A stretch of 64,000 nucleotides of DNA from NCBI GenBank assembly GCA_029783825.1, contig JAREIK010002043.1, positions 111,933 through 175,932 on the forward strand. Reading direction: 5' to 3'. The stretch is from Sapria himalayana (lineage: Eukaryota > Streptophyta > Magnoliopsida > Malpighiales > Rafflesiaceae). The notes beneath the pieces were generated by a model. It saw only the letters and a list, made by a program, of their open reading frames with translations, was not told where the DNA came from and did no database searches. How positions within the stretch are numbered: the first letter of the stretch is position 1; each line of letters starts with the position of its first letter. The position numbers and the translations under genes were made by a program. This document shows, piece after piece, positions 13,736-24,665 of this stretch.

Positions 13736-15404
13736 CATCCCATCCTTCAGGGGGTCCCACTCCATTCCATCACACAATAAAATATGCAATAAAATAATTT
13801 CTTTATCAAACATAGCGTACCCAATTTTTTTCTTTTATTTTTTCACTGAAATAAAAAAAGACAAAAAATATTATTTAAGACATTACTAGCTTCCCTTCAC
13901 ATGTGCGATTCAGCATGTGGATCTATCATTTTTCGTGGATCTATACCTGTAAGGGGTCTCGCAATGGAGCGAACAAATATTTGTAGAGGTAAACTCTTAC
14001 AGGGCTACTCCCTATCTATGTGCTCATAAAATATCATGCATATATATTAACACCCACTCAAGTATAATGTTTACATGAAAATAATTATGGATGAAATATT
14101 TATATGCTCATATTCCTGAGTCCCATCGACACCCTCACACATGCCAAAGCCATGCGTGATATTATATATATATATATATATATAGAAATATTTATTTTTT
14201 TTAGATTTATTCCAAAAAAATATGGATATACTCTAAAAAACATATTGGACATTTATCCAAACAAAATATGTTTTTCTTTGATAAACTTCGAGAAATATGG
14301 ACTTCCTCCGAAAAACATATTAGACATTTTCTAATAAAATATTTTTTTTCTTAGATATTTTCCAAAAACCACCGCGTTACTCAGACTGGCCATTATCCCA
14401 ATTCGAGTTAGCATATTTATATTAGCCATGCTCCAGAAAGAAATACCACGCAACCTAGTCTAGATGTTCTCATAATTCATGTTCGCCAAATACAATCTGT
14501 ATACTTTTATTTGTATATATATATATCAAGCACCCACCCATTTATATGGAATGTTCCAATGCATATGAAATGCAATTATATCATTTTTGTTTGATATTTT
14601 AGACACAATTATAACAATCCAAACTAATTCATTCTCAACTAAATTTTATTATACGAAATATATAAACTTTTTACCAATTAACTATTTCTAATGAAATTCT
14701 TAACAATTCAAATTGAAATTTAAAACATTATTATTTATGGACTTTATATAGAAAGAAATTACGATAAAAGAAAACTACTACCTTCCGAAAAATTTCATGG
14801 AAACTTTATAAATTTAATAGTAAACTAAAAATCTCGTCATGTAGAGTAACTTTAGTTCGTATACTATTCTATTCCAATTTCAGAATAATCTATTATGATC
14901 AAAAGAAAATCAACGAAGCTTTTATTTTTTTTTTCATATGTATTATGTCTCTTTCTCCCCTAAAGTATGTTTTTTTTTCTTTCCCCATCATCCCATTTTC
15001 TAGATTTCTGATGTTTTCTTTTAGAATAATATAAAAAAATATATTTTTATAATAGTTTTTTTGTTTTTTTTTTGACGCATGACCGTGCATGAAGCAGCCA
15101 CATGTTGATGTCGTGGCCCGGACTTCTGCTTGTGTTGTTTTTATTTATTTATTTATTTATTCTAAAAATTATTTAAATAAATTAAATAAATAACTAAATT
15201 CTGACTTCTTCAGAATATGAAAAAATTTGTCACCATAACTATATTTTCCATGATGAATTCAATAACAAAATCTATTGTATCATCACGGTTCTAAAATTTT
15301 CAGCTTATTTTTCTTATTGCAAAATTATGATTGAGCTCTTTTTTTTCCAAAAACAAAATCATATTATTTATTTCTCCTTTTTTATGGGATTTGACAAATT
15401 TTGT
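13736..15404. other. Unique AT-rich island 2, no recognised gene
   Basis: This is about 1.7 kb between two TCTA blocks of the same orientation. It contains a 75-bp tandem repeat (14,190-14,368), a short (ATTT)n tract (about 15,138-15,161) and poly-A/T runs, but no open frame with a recognisable domain. A slightly GC-richer stretch at 13,920-14,010 and another at 15,075-15,130 have no assignable identity. I found no terminal repeats or target duplication. Confidence 0.55.
14190..14368 (+). repeat. 75-bp tandem repeat, about 2.3 copies
   Basis: Matching landmarks fall 75 bp apart: CATATTGGAC at 14,241 with CATATTAGAC at 14,316, and AGAT-like starts at 14,203, 14,278 (changed to TTGAT) and 14,353. 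The unit is AT-rich with runs of A and T. Because 75 is a multiple of three, the frame at 14,104-14,334 shows a repeated peptide (KNILDI), but nothing suggests a real protein. Confidence 0.75.
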
Positions 15405-18400
15405 ATAGAACTATCAATATATTAATATATCTATCTTCTATATGTCAATCTAACTATCAATTTATTTGTCTATATTTTTATTATCTATCTACCTATCTAC
15501 TTATCTATCTATATGTCTATCTATTTATCTGCCTATCTACTTATCTATCTATATGTCTATCTCTCTATCTAACTATCTGCCTATATATGTATATGTTTAT
15601 ATCTCTAAGTGTCTATGTGTCTATCTTCTTATTTATCTATCTATCTGTCTATTTTTGTGTCTATCTATCAATTTATCTATCTACTAATCTATCTATATGT
15701 TTGTCTATCTATCTATCTTTATGTCTATCGATCTATCTATATATATTTATGTGTATGTGTTTATTTGTATATCTACCTATCTACCTATTTGCTTATAAGT
15801 ATATTTTTCTATCTATCTATATGGCTATTTATCTATCTATCTATCTATTTATTGATCTATCTAACTATTTGTCTATCTAGTTAACTATCTCTTTTGTCAA
15901 TCTGTCTATTTATTGATCTATATATCTATCTATCTGACTGTCTGTCTATCTATAAATTTTGTTTTTATGTCTATCTATCTATCTATCTATCTATCTATTT
16001 GTCAGTCTATCTATATATCTATATATTTGTTTATCTATCTATCTGTATATCTATTAATCTATCTATCTATCAGTCTAATTGGCTATTAATCTATATATAT
16101 CTATCTATGTATCTTTCTATTTTTTAATTTCTTATCTATGTATATGTGTATCTCTCTATTTGCCTATAAATCTATCTACATATATGTTTATTTGTATATC
16201 CATCTGTCTGTCTCTCTTCGTATCTATTTTTCAATCTATGTTTATGTGTCTATGTGTCTGTCTATCTATCTATCTTTCTTTATGTCTGTGTATATATATA
16301 TATATATATTTTTTGTATATCTATCTATATTTCTACCTATCTATCTATTTTCTAAGTGTCTTTTTGTCTATGTTTCTATTTATCTTTCTGTCTACTTTTC
16401 TATATGTCCAAATTTCTATCTGTCTATTTGTTTATTTTTCTATTTGTCTATTTGTCAATCTATCTATTTGACTATTTTTCTATCTATCTATTTTCCTATC
16501 TATTTATCTGTCTATATATCTATTTATCTATCTATATTTCTATATATTTATTTATCTATATATCTATATGCATGTCTATCTATCTATATGTCTATTTGTC
16601 TATATGTCTATCTGTATATCTCTCTATCTGCCTTTTAGTTTATCAGTCTATAAGTCTATGTTTATCTATCTATCTATTTAATTATCTATATGTCTCTTTG
16701 TCTATATGTCTATCTATCTTTGTATTTATATATCTGTCTATCGATCAACTATCTATCTATCTATCTGTCTATCTTTCTATCTTTCAATATGTCTATATGT
16801 CTATCAATCTATCAGTCTATATATCTATCTATCTATCTATCTATCTATCTAGTTGTCTATATATTTATATGTCTATCTATAAATCTATGTAAATATCTAA
16901 CTATCTATTATTCTATCTATCTAACTTTCTAAATGTCTAACTGACTTTCTATTAATCTATAAATCAATCTGTCTATATAAATATATTCACACATATGTCA
17001 ATCTTTATATCTATTTAGTTGTCTATCTATCTATCTATATATCTATCTATCTATGTATCTATATATCTAACTATCCATCTATTTGTCAATCTATCTATCT
17101 ATAAGTATACCTATATATCTATCTATCTACCTGTGTATATATTTATTTGTCTATCTATCTATCTATCTATCAATCTATCAATCTATCTATCTATCTATTT
17201 GCCTATATATCAATTTATCTATCCATCAATCTATCAATCTCTCAATCTATCTATCTATCTCTTTATCTATCTATTACTTTATCATCTAAAAGTCTGTGTC
17301 TATCCATCTAACTATCTGTCTATATTTTTTATATGTTTTTCTATATATTTGTCAAACTATTTTATGTCTATCTATCTATCTATCAATTAGTATATAAACC
17401 TATATGTATATCTATCTATCTATTTTTCTATCTATTGTATATCTATCTATATATCTATTTGTCTAACTATATATCTATCATTTTATATGTCTATCTGTGT
17501 ATTTGTCAATCTAACAATCTATCTATCTATATGTCTATCTATCATTGTATATGTCTATCTAATTATCTATTTATTTCTATATCTATCTATCTACTATATG
17601 GCTTCTTGCTATCATTCTATCTATCTATATGTTTATCTATCTATCTATATGTTTATTTATCTATCTATTTGTATATCTATTTATTTGTATATCTCTATCT
17701 ATACATATGGCTATCTTGTAATCTATCTATCTTTATATATATTTATCTCTCTATCTATCTTTGTGTCTATCTATCTTTTTATCTATCTATCTATATAATC
17801 ATCTATCTCCATATCTGTCGATCTTTCGATCTATCTATATGATATCTATCTATATATTTATCTAGATATCTATCTATCTATATTACTATATGCCTGTCTA
17901 ATTGCCAATCTATCAATTTGCTCTCTATATATATCTATCTATTTGTCTATTTGTATATTTATCTATCAATATATCTATTTATTTTTCTAAATGATTATAT
18001 GCCTGCCTATTTATATTTTTAACTATTTAATACTCTTTATTTCTATCTATCTAACTATTTATCTTTCAATCTTTTTATCTATCTAATTGTATAACCATCT
18101 TTATATATATTAGTCTATAAGTAAATCTATATATATATATATATTAATCTATGTAACTATTTATATATCTATTTGTTTCTCAATCAATTTTTTGTCTGTC
18201 TATCTATATATATGTCTTTCAACTCTTTATATCTTTATCTATATATTAGTCTATAAGACTATCTATCTATATGCCTATCTATCTCTCTATCTATCTATCT
18301 ATATATCTATCTGTCTGTATATCTATCTTTCTGTTTGTCAATCTATCTTTCTATCTATCTTTTTATCTATCTTTTTGTATATAAGTCTATTAGTCTATGT

Positions 18401-18556
18401 GTCTATTTATTTCTTGATCTATCTATCGATCAATCAATTTGTCTACCTAACAATCTATCAATCTAGTTGTCTACCTGTATATCAATTTATATATTGATTA
18501 ATTTTTCTATCTATCTATTTATTTATTTGTTTATCTATCTATCTATCTTTCTTTCT
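15405..18556 (+). repeat. Degenerate (TCTA)n satellite array, block 3
   Basis: Same tetranucleotide array as the upstream blocks, ending at 18,556 where LINE-derived sequence begins. A unit of about 40 bp containing CTACTTATCTATCTATATG is duplicated near 15,498 and 15,538. Only S/I/Y/L low-complexity open frames are present. Confidence 0.97.
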
Positions 18557-18794
18557 TAAGAAATGAGGATTTAAACACGTTATCTCCACAGAGACAAAAT
18601 CTCATGCCAACATCTAGTCATAATTAATAAAAATAAAAATAATAATAATAATAAGATGAATAAAAAGAATAAGAAGAATAAAAAGATTAAGAAGATTGAA
18701 AACCCCACAGCACGAAGAACAATAAAGAGAAACTTAGATTTTTAGAGAGAGAAAGCTTCAAGTTGTGCAAGAATAAGGCTAATACTTATCCAAA
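18557..18794 (+). other. Probable 5' leader of a relic LINE
   Basis: This A-rich sequence, with (AAT)n and (AAG)n-like runs, lies directly upstream of a LINE ORF1 relic. By position it should be that element's 5' untranslated region. It does not resemble the 5' leader of the other LINE at 35.3 kb, so it would belong to a different subfamily or is too decayed to compare. Confidence 0.45.
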
Positions 18795-19900
18795 ATGGGG
18801 CAAAATGATTTCTTATTCAATAATAAGTCTTTTGTGGGCTTATTTAAGGAACCCGCGATATTGCACCTGAGGTTTGGCAATAAAAATGGCATGGTACGGA
18901 TATACATTCTCTCGTTACATCTCGATAAACTTGTCGAGCCTTTCAATTACACCTAATAGGGATATCTTTATATGGAAAACTTCTTGCGAAGGAATTTCAT
19001 GATTTTATAGAAACCTTGAAGCTTACGGTTTCTATAAAAATTTTGGATTATGATGCTGAGCATATGTTTCTTCAATGCCTTGAAGAGGGAAATTTTCAAA
19101 GGCTATGGACGAGGCGTCAATGCATAATTAAGGACTTTTCAATGAGAATTTTAAAATGTATGATGGATTTCAACCAGAAAGAGAAGGCCCGATAGCCCCG
19201 TTATGGTTTATTTTTCCTAATTTACCTCTCCATCTTTATAGTAAGTAATATATCTTCATCTTGGCGAAATGTATGGGTAAACCAATAATGATTGATGAGG
19301 CAACAAAATAATCCAAGGATTTGCGTGGAGTATAATCTCTTTTTACAGCCTCCACAGAAACAATGGATAGACATCGATAATGAACACCGGTTCTGGTAGT
19401 TAATTGTGCCTGAACATATGCCTAAATATTTTTTTAAAATGTAATAGAATGAGCCATGGGTAGGAGGAATGTATGAAGGGGATGGGCAAAAATGATACTT
19501 TGGAATAATATTATTGTAGAGACAAGGGTAAAACTGCATGGGTTAAAAAAGATATAAACAAAGAACTAATGTTGTGTCAGAATATACACTCTTATAATGA
19601 GGAAATGAAGGTGGGCAGTGATGGGGAGAAGGAAAATAACACAATGCTAGATAACAATAAAAAATAGGAGGAAAATATGGGCAAAGCATACACGTTTAAT
19701 GAGGGTTAGAGGGGAGGAAAAGAGCAATGTCTAGAGTGGGCAGTGGTGGTATACAGCAATAAGAATAAGGGGGAGATAGTTGAAATAAACAAAGTAATAA
19801 AAAATAAAATTATAGATACCAAGGAAGAAAATAGTAACGCCTCTAAGGCATTTTCTCATCTAAATGCTGAAAATAGAATATTAGTGGAAACACACTAATA
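18795..19900 (+). pseudogene. Relic LINE ORF1 (DUF4283/zinc-knuckle type)
   Basis: Conceptual translation from the ATG at 18,795 aligns by eye with the ORF1 of the LINE at 35,588. LFNNKSF matches LFNKKSF, KLVEPFNYT matches KLAEPFKLT, PLWFIFPNLPLHLYSK matches ALVWFFLPNLPIHFFSK, and KCMGKPIMIDEAT matches QCLAKPWLIDEAT. Near 19,440 a partial CCHC knuckle remains (C-x4-H-x4-C readable, interrupted by a stop). At least one frameshift (about 18,951) and several stops break it. Plant L1 ORF1 proteins of this kind bind RNA in the retrotransposition complex. No endonuclease or RT follows, so the rest of the element is lost, which is unusual because LINE copies normally lose their 5' end. The K/E/G-rich stretch to about 19,900 is probably the ORF1 C-terminal tail; the end is uncertain. 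Confidence 0.75.
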
Positions 19901-20257
19901 GCAGGCAGAAATAGGAGGGTCAACTGGTCTATCATGTTCTTGGGTTTCTTGTTCTTTGTGGGTCAACTGAACTCAATTGGTAGTGCTTGTAATGTTACTC
20001 CGTGAAACTACATGTTCTAGGTGCGCAGTCTGGAGGTTTGTTGTATGTCTAGTGATGATGTAGATTGTTTAAGTGTAGTACTATAGGGGAAGTGCAAAAT
20101 CTGGGTATATTTATGCACTCTTGCTTCGTTGAATTCTATGTGCACCAAATATCATCTAAATGGATTTTTTCTACTGATGGAAACCCCATTGGGTGCTCAT
20201 TTAACTCTGCAATCTATATGGAATATGTTAGAGGAGGATATCTTTAGGCATTTTTTG
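19901..20257. other. Unassigned sequence between LINE relic and CT tract
   Basis: About 350 bp of moderately complex sequence. Two overlapping short open frames (20,065-20,247 and 20,129-20,530) have no recognisable domain, and the second runs into the CT tract. It may be the 3' remainder of the LINE relic or part of the neighbouring CACTA-type element. Confidence 0.4.
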
Positions 20258-20401
20258 CTCTCTCTCTCTCTCTCTCTCTCTCCTCCCTTCTTTTGTCTCT
20301 CCCCATCTCTCTTTCTCTCCTCCATTTCTCTATCTCTCTCCTCCATCTCTCTCTCTCCTTCATCTCTCTCTCTCTCTCCATTTCTCTCTCTCTCTCCCCC
20401 A

Positions 20402-20435
<34 letters not shown>

Positions 20436-20436
20436 T
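20258..20436 (+). repeat. (CT)n microsatellite with C-rich interruptions
   Basis: Long CT runs are interrupted by CCTCC, CATTT and CCCCCA words. The minus-strand frames (RERERE) and plus-strand frames (SLSLSL) are translations of the dinucleotide and are not genes. It abuts the trinucleotide remnant GTAGTAGCAACGGCAAC that precedes the first CACTA-type terminal copy. Confidence 0.95.
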
Positions 20437-21200
20437 AGTAGCAACGGCAACAAATGCGGTATATACATACGTATATAGTCAGTATATACATACATATAAT
20501 ACTACAGTATTTTATGTACATATATACTGAGTATATATATGTACTCAGTATATATGTATGCATAATGCTGCAGTTTATATGTACTTATACTGCCGTAATA
20601 TATGTACGAGTGAAATGTTAGTATATTTGTACATATTTACTATAGCAATATAATTTATCAAAACATAGATTTTTTTTTATTTTGATTTGATTTGGTGGTT
20701 TAAATTTCTTACAGATATGGTATAATATTGTTTCTCATATGAAGCTTGTATAAGTGAAGACATATTTAAACAAACATAATGCACCGTGACTCGGATAGCA
20801 TTTTCACAGCGGAAAGTTGGTGATCAGAGGAGCGGAGGGAGAGAAAGCAATGTCAATGCATTGATAGATTATACTTTATGCACAGTCGGTAAATATATTG
20901 ATTAATAAGATGAAATATAATTTTTATTATTTTTTTGTTTTAGTTATTTAAAATATTGTATTATAATAAGGTATTTAATGAATTTTTTTGTTTAATTTAA
21001 AATTTTTATTTATAGCTTCTATTTTTATTAAATTTAATTTAAAAATATTAAATTATTTAATTAAATTTTAGTTTAAGCTTTATGACAATCTACTTTAATT
21101 TGTGTTTGTTCAAGGTTATAATAACTATTTTATATATACTTGTAAAACTATTTTTGTGTCTCCAAATTTTGTGGGTAGAGTTTTAGCCTATTAAAGGCAT
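20437..21200 (+). mobile_element. CACTA-type 3' region, copy A (terminus missing)
   Basis: This segment is homologous to the 5' part of copy B (from 21,867). Both start with an AAC-rich trinucleotide tail, then GGTATATAC, then TATAC/GTAC-rich palindromes. Next come a shared block with TTTAAATTTCTTACAGATATG or close variants, GTGACTCGGA, and GGAGGGAGAGAAAGCAA, followed by AT-rich DNA. The AGCTAGGGA subterminal repeats and the final TTCTTGTAGTG are absent; a 60-bp unmatched tail leads into the trinucleotide island. It is either a truncated copy or an older duplicate. Confidence 0.65.
20517..20558. other. Perfect 17-bp inverted repeat in copy A
   Basis: The left arm at 20,517-20,533 and the right arm at 20,542-20,558 are exact reverse complements with an 8-nt AT loop. 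The core is ACTGAGTA/TACTCAGT. The equivalent hairpin is present in copy B at 21,948-21,987. Confidence 0.8.
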
Positions 21201-21204
21201 GTAA

Positions 21205-21866
21205 AAACCTATTATAATGTAGCAGTAGCAGTGACAGCAGTGGCAACGATGGCAACGGCAGCAGCGTAAGTGGTAGGGACAGTAGCGTAAGCGACACCGG
21301 CAGCAGCGTAAGTGGCAGCGGCAGCAGAGGCGGCCACGATAGTGGCGGCAGCGATGACAACAGCGACAACAGTAGCAGAGGTAGCCGTTGCAGTGGCAGC
21401 GATGGGTGCTGTAGTAGAGGTTGATATGGGGGCCACTGTGATGGCAGTAGTGGTAGAAGGGACTGCGGTAGCAGCGGCGGGAGCGACAGCGGTACCAGCA
21501 GCAGCGGCGGGAGTGGCTGCATTGGAGGCAGTGGCAGTGCTTGTAGCAGCAGCTACACCGAAAGTAGTGGCGGTAGTAGCGGTAGAGGCACCAATGGTAG
21601 TAGTGACAATGGTGGTAGCAGTGGTGGCAGTGGCGACAATGGTAGCACTGACAGTGGGGGTAGTGGCGGCAGCGTCATGCAACGGCAGCGGGCAGCACCG
21701 GCAATGGGGGCAGCAGCGACAACCACTACAGCTGCCAATAGTGTTAGCAGCAACATCATTGGCGGTAGCGGCAGTGATAGTAGCAGTGGTATTGGCAGCG
21801 ACATCAATAACAACAGTAGTGGTAGGAGCGCTAGTGGGAGCAGCAGCAGCAACAACAACAAACGAG
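21205..21866. repeat. GC-rich degenerate trinucleotide island
   Basis: About 660 bp built from GCA/GGC/AGC/GGT/GTA-type triplets, strongly GC-rich in an otherwise AT-rich window. All frames on both strands stay open for long distances and encode Ala/Val/Thr-, Ser/Gly- or Leu/Pro-rich low-complexity peptides (up to 190 codons). These look like shadows of the repeat, since no frame shows a domain or codon signature. Its 3' end (AGCAGCAACAACAACAAAC) runs directly into CACTA-type copy B. A vestige of the same junction precedes copy A, so the triplet repeat was probably part of the ancestral element. Confidence 0.85.
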
Positions 21867-21947
21867 GTATATACGTACGAATAAAGATGGTATATACATA
21901 CGAATTAAATCAGTATATACGTACATATAATACTGTATTATTTTCTG

Positions 21948-21987
21948 TACATATATATTGAGTATATTTGTACTCAATTTATATGTA
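21948..21987. other. Conserved hairpin in copy B (16 of 17 bp paired)
   Basis: Arms at 21,948-21,964 and 21,971-21,987 pair with one T-T mismatch around a 6-nt loop. Relative to copy A the core changes from CTGAGTA/TACTCAG to TTGAGTA/TACTCAA, so a C-G pair has become a T-A pair and the stem is kept. Confidence 0.75.
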
Positions 21988-22537
21988 CACATAAAACTAC
22001 TATTTTTATGTACATATACAGTATTAATATATGTACGAGTGAAATGCTAATATATATTTACATATATACTGCAGAATTATATACGTATCAAAGCATAACT
22101 TTTTTTTAATTTGCCTAAGGGGTTTAAAATTCTTACGGATATGATACTGCATTGTTCCTCATACAAAGCTTTTATAAGTGATGAGATTTTTCACTAGACA
22201 TTACATGCTGTGACTCGGACAACTTTGTCGTAGTAGAAAAATAATGATCGGAGGAGCAGAGGGAGAGAAAGCAACGTCAATGAATGGATAAATTATACTT
22301 ATTGCACTATCGGTAGATACATTGTTGGATAAGACTAATTAAAATTTTTTTATTTTATTGTTTCAATTATGTAAAATATTGAATTAGAATAAGATATTAA
22401 ATGATTTTATTTTTTGTTTATTATAAATTATTTATAATTTCAATTTTTTTTTTTCAATTTGATATAAAAATATTATATTATTTAAATAAACAATTTTAAA
22501 ATAAATTAAATTCAGAAATTATTTTTGAAATTAAAAT

Positions 22538-23013
22538 AGCTAGGGAAAAATCACTTGCTAAATAAGCAAGGGATAAATCCATTGCTAAATTAGCAAGGGA
22601 TAAATCGATTGCTAATTTAGCTAGGGAATTTTCCCTATCGTATTTTGCTAGGGAAATCTTAAAATTAGCAATGGATTTTCCGTCGCTAAATTTATTTAGC
22701 TAGGGACTATTTCTGTCGCTAAAATTAATCGACCAGCACGTTAGCTTGGGATTCTTCCGTCGTTATTTTCATTTAACGACGAAAAATATCATTTAGCTTG
22801 CTAATTTAGCTAGGGAATTTGTCTTTTTTAGCATGAGATTTTTCCGTCGCTAACTTTTTAGCTAGGGACACTTTCCATTGCTAAATTTTAGCAAGAATTA
22901 CTTTAGATAAGGGAGCTATCCATCAGTAAACATCGATATATCCCATTTTGCGATGAAAATCATCCATTTAGCTAGGGAATTGTCCCTAGCTAAATGTGAT
23001 TTTTCTTGTAGTG
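22538..23013. promoter_or_regulatory. CACTA subterminal repeat cluster, copy B
   Basis: More than ten degenerate copies of AGCTAGGGA or its complement TCCCTAGCT, alternating with CCGTCGCTAA and AGCAATGGA, lie within 475 bp of the terminus. In characterised En/Spm-type elements such dense subterminal repeats are transposase-binding sites. The role here is inferred from position and density. Confidence 0.75.
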
Positions 23014-24040
23014 TATACTGAACATACAAAATACATGTTAAATATGAAGATGTATAAGAATCTATCTAAATAATCCAATATATCGATGATTTTTGGAATG
23101 AAACTAAATCTAGGTAACCATTGGATAAAAACACTTGTAATATTCAATTTAGTTTTGATTGTTTGTTTAATTTTAATGGTTCATGTTTGAAAAGAAACCA
23201 ATTCTGTCATTGATATTGTTGCAAAAAAAAAATTATAAAAATGTATAACTATGTGTGCAATCACACATGTAACTATAATTATAATTAAAACTTATAACAA
23301 TATATATATAACTATATGTTTAACTATATCTGTATAACTATATATAAATATTTGTATAACTAAATAAACTATTTATAAGTATATTTAACTATATTACTAA
23401 CTATGTAAACTATTTTTATAACTATATTTATAACTATTTTTTTAACTATATAATAATTTATAACTATATGTATAATTCTATATAAATATTTTTCTAACAA
23501 AATATACTATATGTATAATAATATATAACTATATATAATTGTATTTTACTATATATATAACTATAAAAATGTTATATATAACTATATCTTTAACTACATA
23601 CATATTTAAAACTATATGTATAATTAAATATAATTATATATAACTCTATTTATAACTAAATATTTTAGAGGTATAAGAATATATAATTATTAATAATTGT
23701 CTTTTACTATATGTATAACTACTTTTATAAATAATAGGATAATAACATATAACTATATATAACTTTTAAAAACTATATATATAACTATATATTACTATGT
23801 ATTGTTATATGTAACCATATTTATAACTATATGTATAATAGTTTATGATGACTATATATAACTATGAACTATTCTAACTATTATATCTTTTTAAAACTAT
23901 ATAATTAAATTTATGATGACTATATACATAATACCATCAAAATTTTAATTTGGAGTTTTCCAACTTCTTTAATAATAGATTACCATATGATATTTTTCAA
24001 ATGATAAGATTACATTCTTTTGATTACCACTAAAACCAAC
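23014..24040. repeat. AT-rich spacer with degenerate ATAACTAT repeat
   Basis: From about 23,250 to 23,930 the sequence is dominated by a loose 7-10 bp repeat built on ATAACTAT / ACTATATG. It is a second degenerate simple satellite, different from TCTA. The flanks (23,014-23,250 and 23,930-24,040) are plain AT-rich with no gene. It separates CACTA copy B from the captured gene fragments. Confidence 0.75.
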
Positions 24041-24044
24041 AAAA

Positions 24045-24236
24045 GACTTGGCTGGTACTCCTTGTGTTGGGAAGAGCACGTTAGCTTATGAAGTTGTGAG
24101 ACACATGAATAAATGGTCCCACGCAGACACAGCCTCATTTTCTGATTCGAAGCCATTAGACATTGCCACGGTCATTCCTATGGATGGGTTTCATCTTTAC
24201 AGATCCCTGCTGGATCAAAAAGAGGCTAAGCGTCTA
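24045..24236 (+). pseudogene. Captured exon of a uridine-kinase-like P-loop protein
   Basis: The frame at 24,048-24,236 (opening at TTG, not ATG) reads LAGTPCVGKSTLAYEVV, then a short variable stretch, then ATVIPMDGFHLYRSLLDQKEAK. This matches the phosphoribulokinase/uridine kinase-like family of plants (AGPPGAGKST..EVV..., then PMDGFHLYRxQLDxMEDPKEAHARRG). The Walker A pattern G-x4-GKST is retained although PPGA became TPCV. Homology stops after KEAK, where a stop and poly-T follow, consistent with an exon end or capture breakpoint. The rest of the kinase (lid, base-binding region) is absent, so no function is expected. The exact subfamily is from memory of the motif order and is less certain than the P-loop/PMDGFHLYR call. 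Confidence 0.8.
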
Positions 24237-24665
24237 TTATATTTTCATGCATTCTAAAATACTTTTTTTTTCCTTTCTCTCTCTCTCTCCAAACATCATT
24301 ACTAGCGATCATTTAGATATTTGTTGAAGTTTTTGTGGTCATCAATCTAGTTAAGCTGAAAAAGACCTCAACATTAATATGTACTCTCTTTATTAGCTAT
24401 TTTATACCAAATATCTTTTTTATTAAATTATCACTATCACTTCAATTTTTATTTAATATATTGAAATAATATGTTTTCAAGTTTGTTCTCGACACTCTTA
24501 TTTCATGTGATTCTGTGTTGTCGCTAATTAGACTCGTGACTACATTTTATCATTCATTGGTGGAATTAAACTATTGAATTGTTAATTATCATAATGATTT
24601 CTAATGAAATTCAATTAAATGTGTTCATTCTACTTATTCACCTTCTCTTGCATGTTCATAGTTTC

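Larger units (their letters stand above)
21867..23013 (+). mobile_element. CACTA transposon 3' terminal region, copy B
   Basis: It ends in GATTTTTCTTGTAGTG (22,998-23,013), the reverse complement of the CACTACAAGAAAAATC terminal inverted repeat typical of CACTA (En/Spm) elements. The last 475 bp are packed with subterminal repeats of the types TTAGCTAGGGA, AGCAAGGGA and CCGTCGCTAA on both strands, the kind of motif bound by CACTA accessory transposase. The final near-terminal repeat is a hairpin, TAGCTAGGGA/TCCCTAGCTA. No transposase coding was found in this copy and no matching CACTACAAG 5' end is visible upstream, so the element is incomplete or rearranged. Confidence 0.85.

Noticed and set aside
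20244..20563. Arg/Glu-rich minus-strand and Ser/Leu-rich plus-strand open frames
   Set aside because: They translate the (CT)n tract and nothing else.
21148..21961. Ala/Val/Thr-rich and Pro/Leu-rich open frames, up to 190 codons
   Set aside because: All frames of the degenerate triplet repeat stay open on both strands, so openness is no evidence of a gene.
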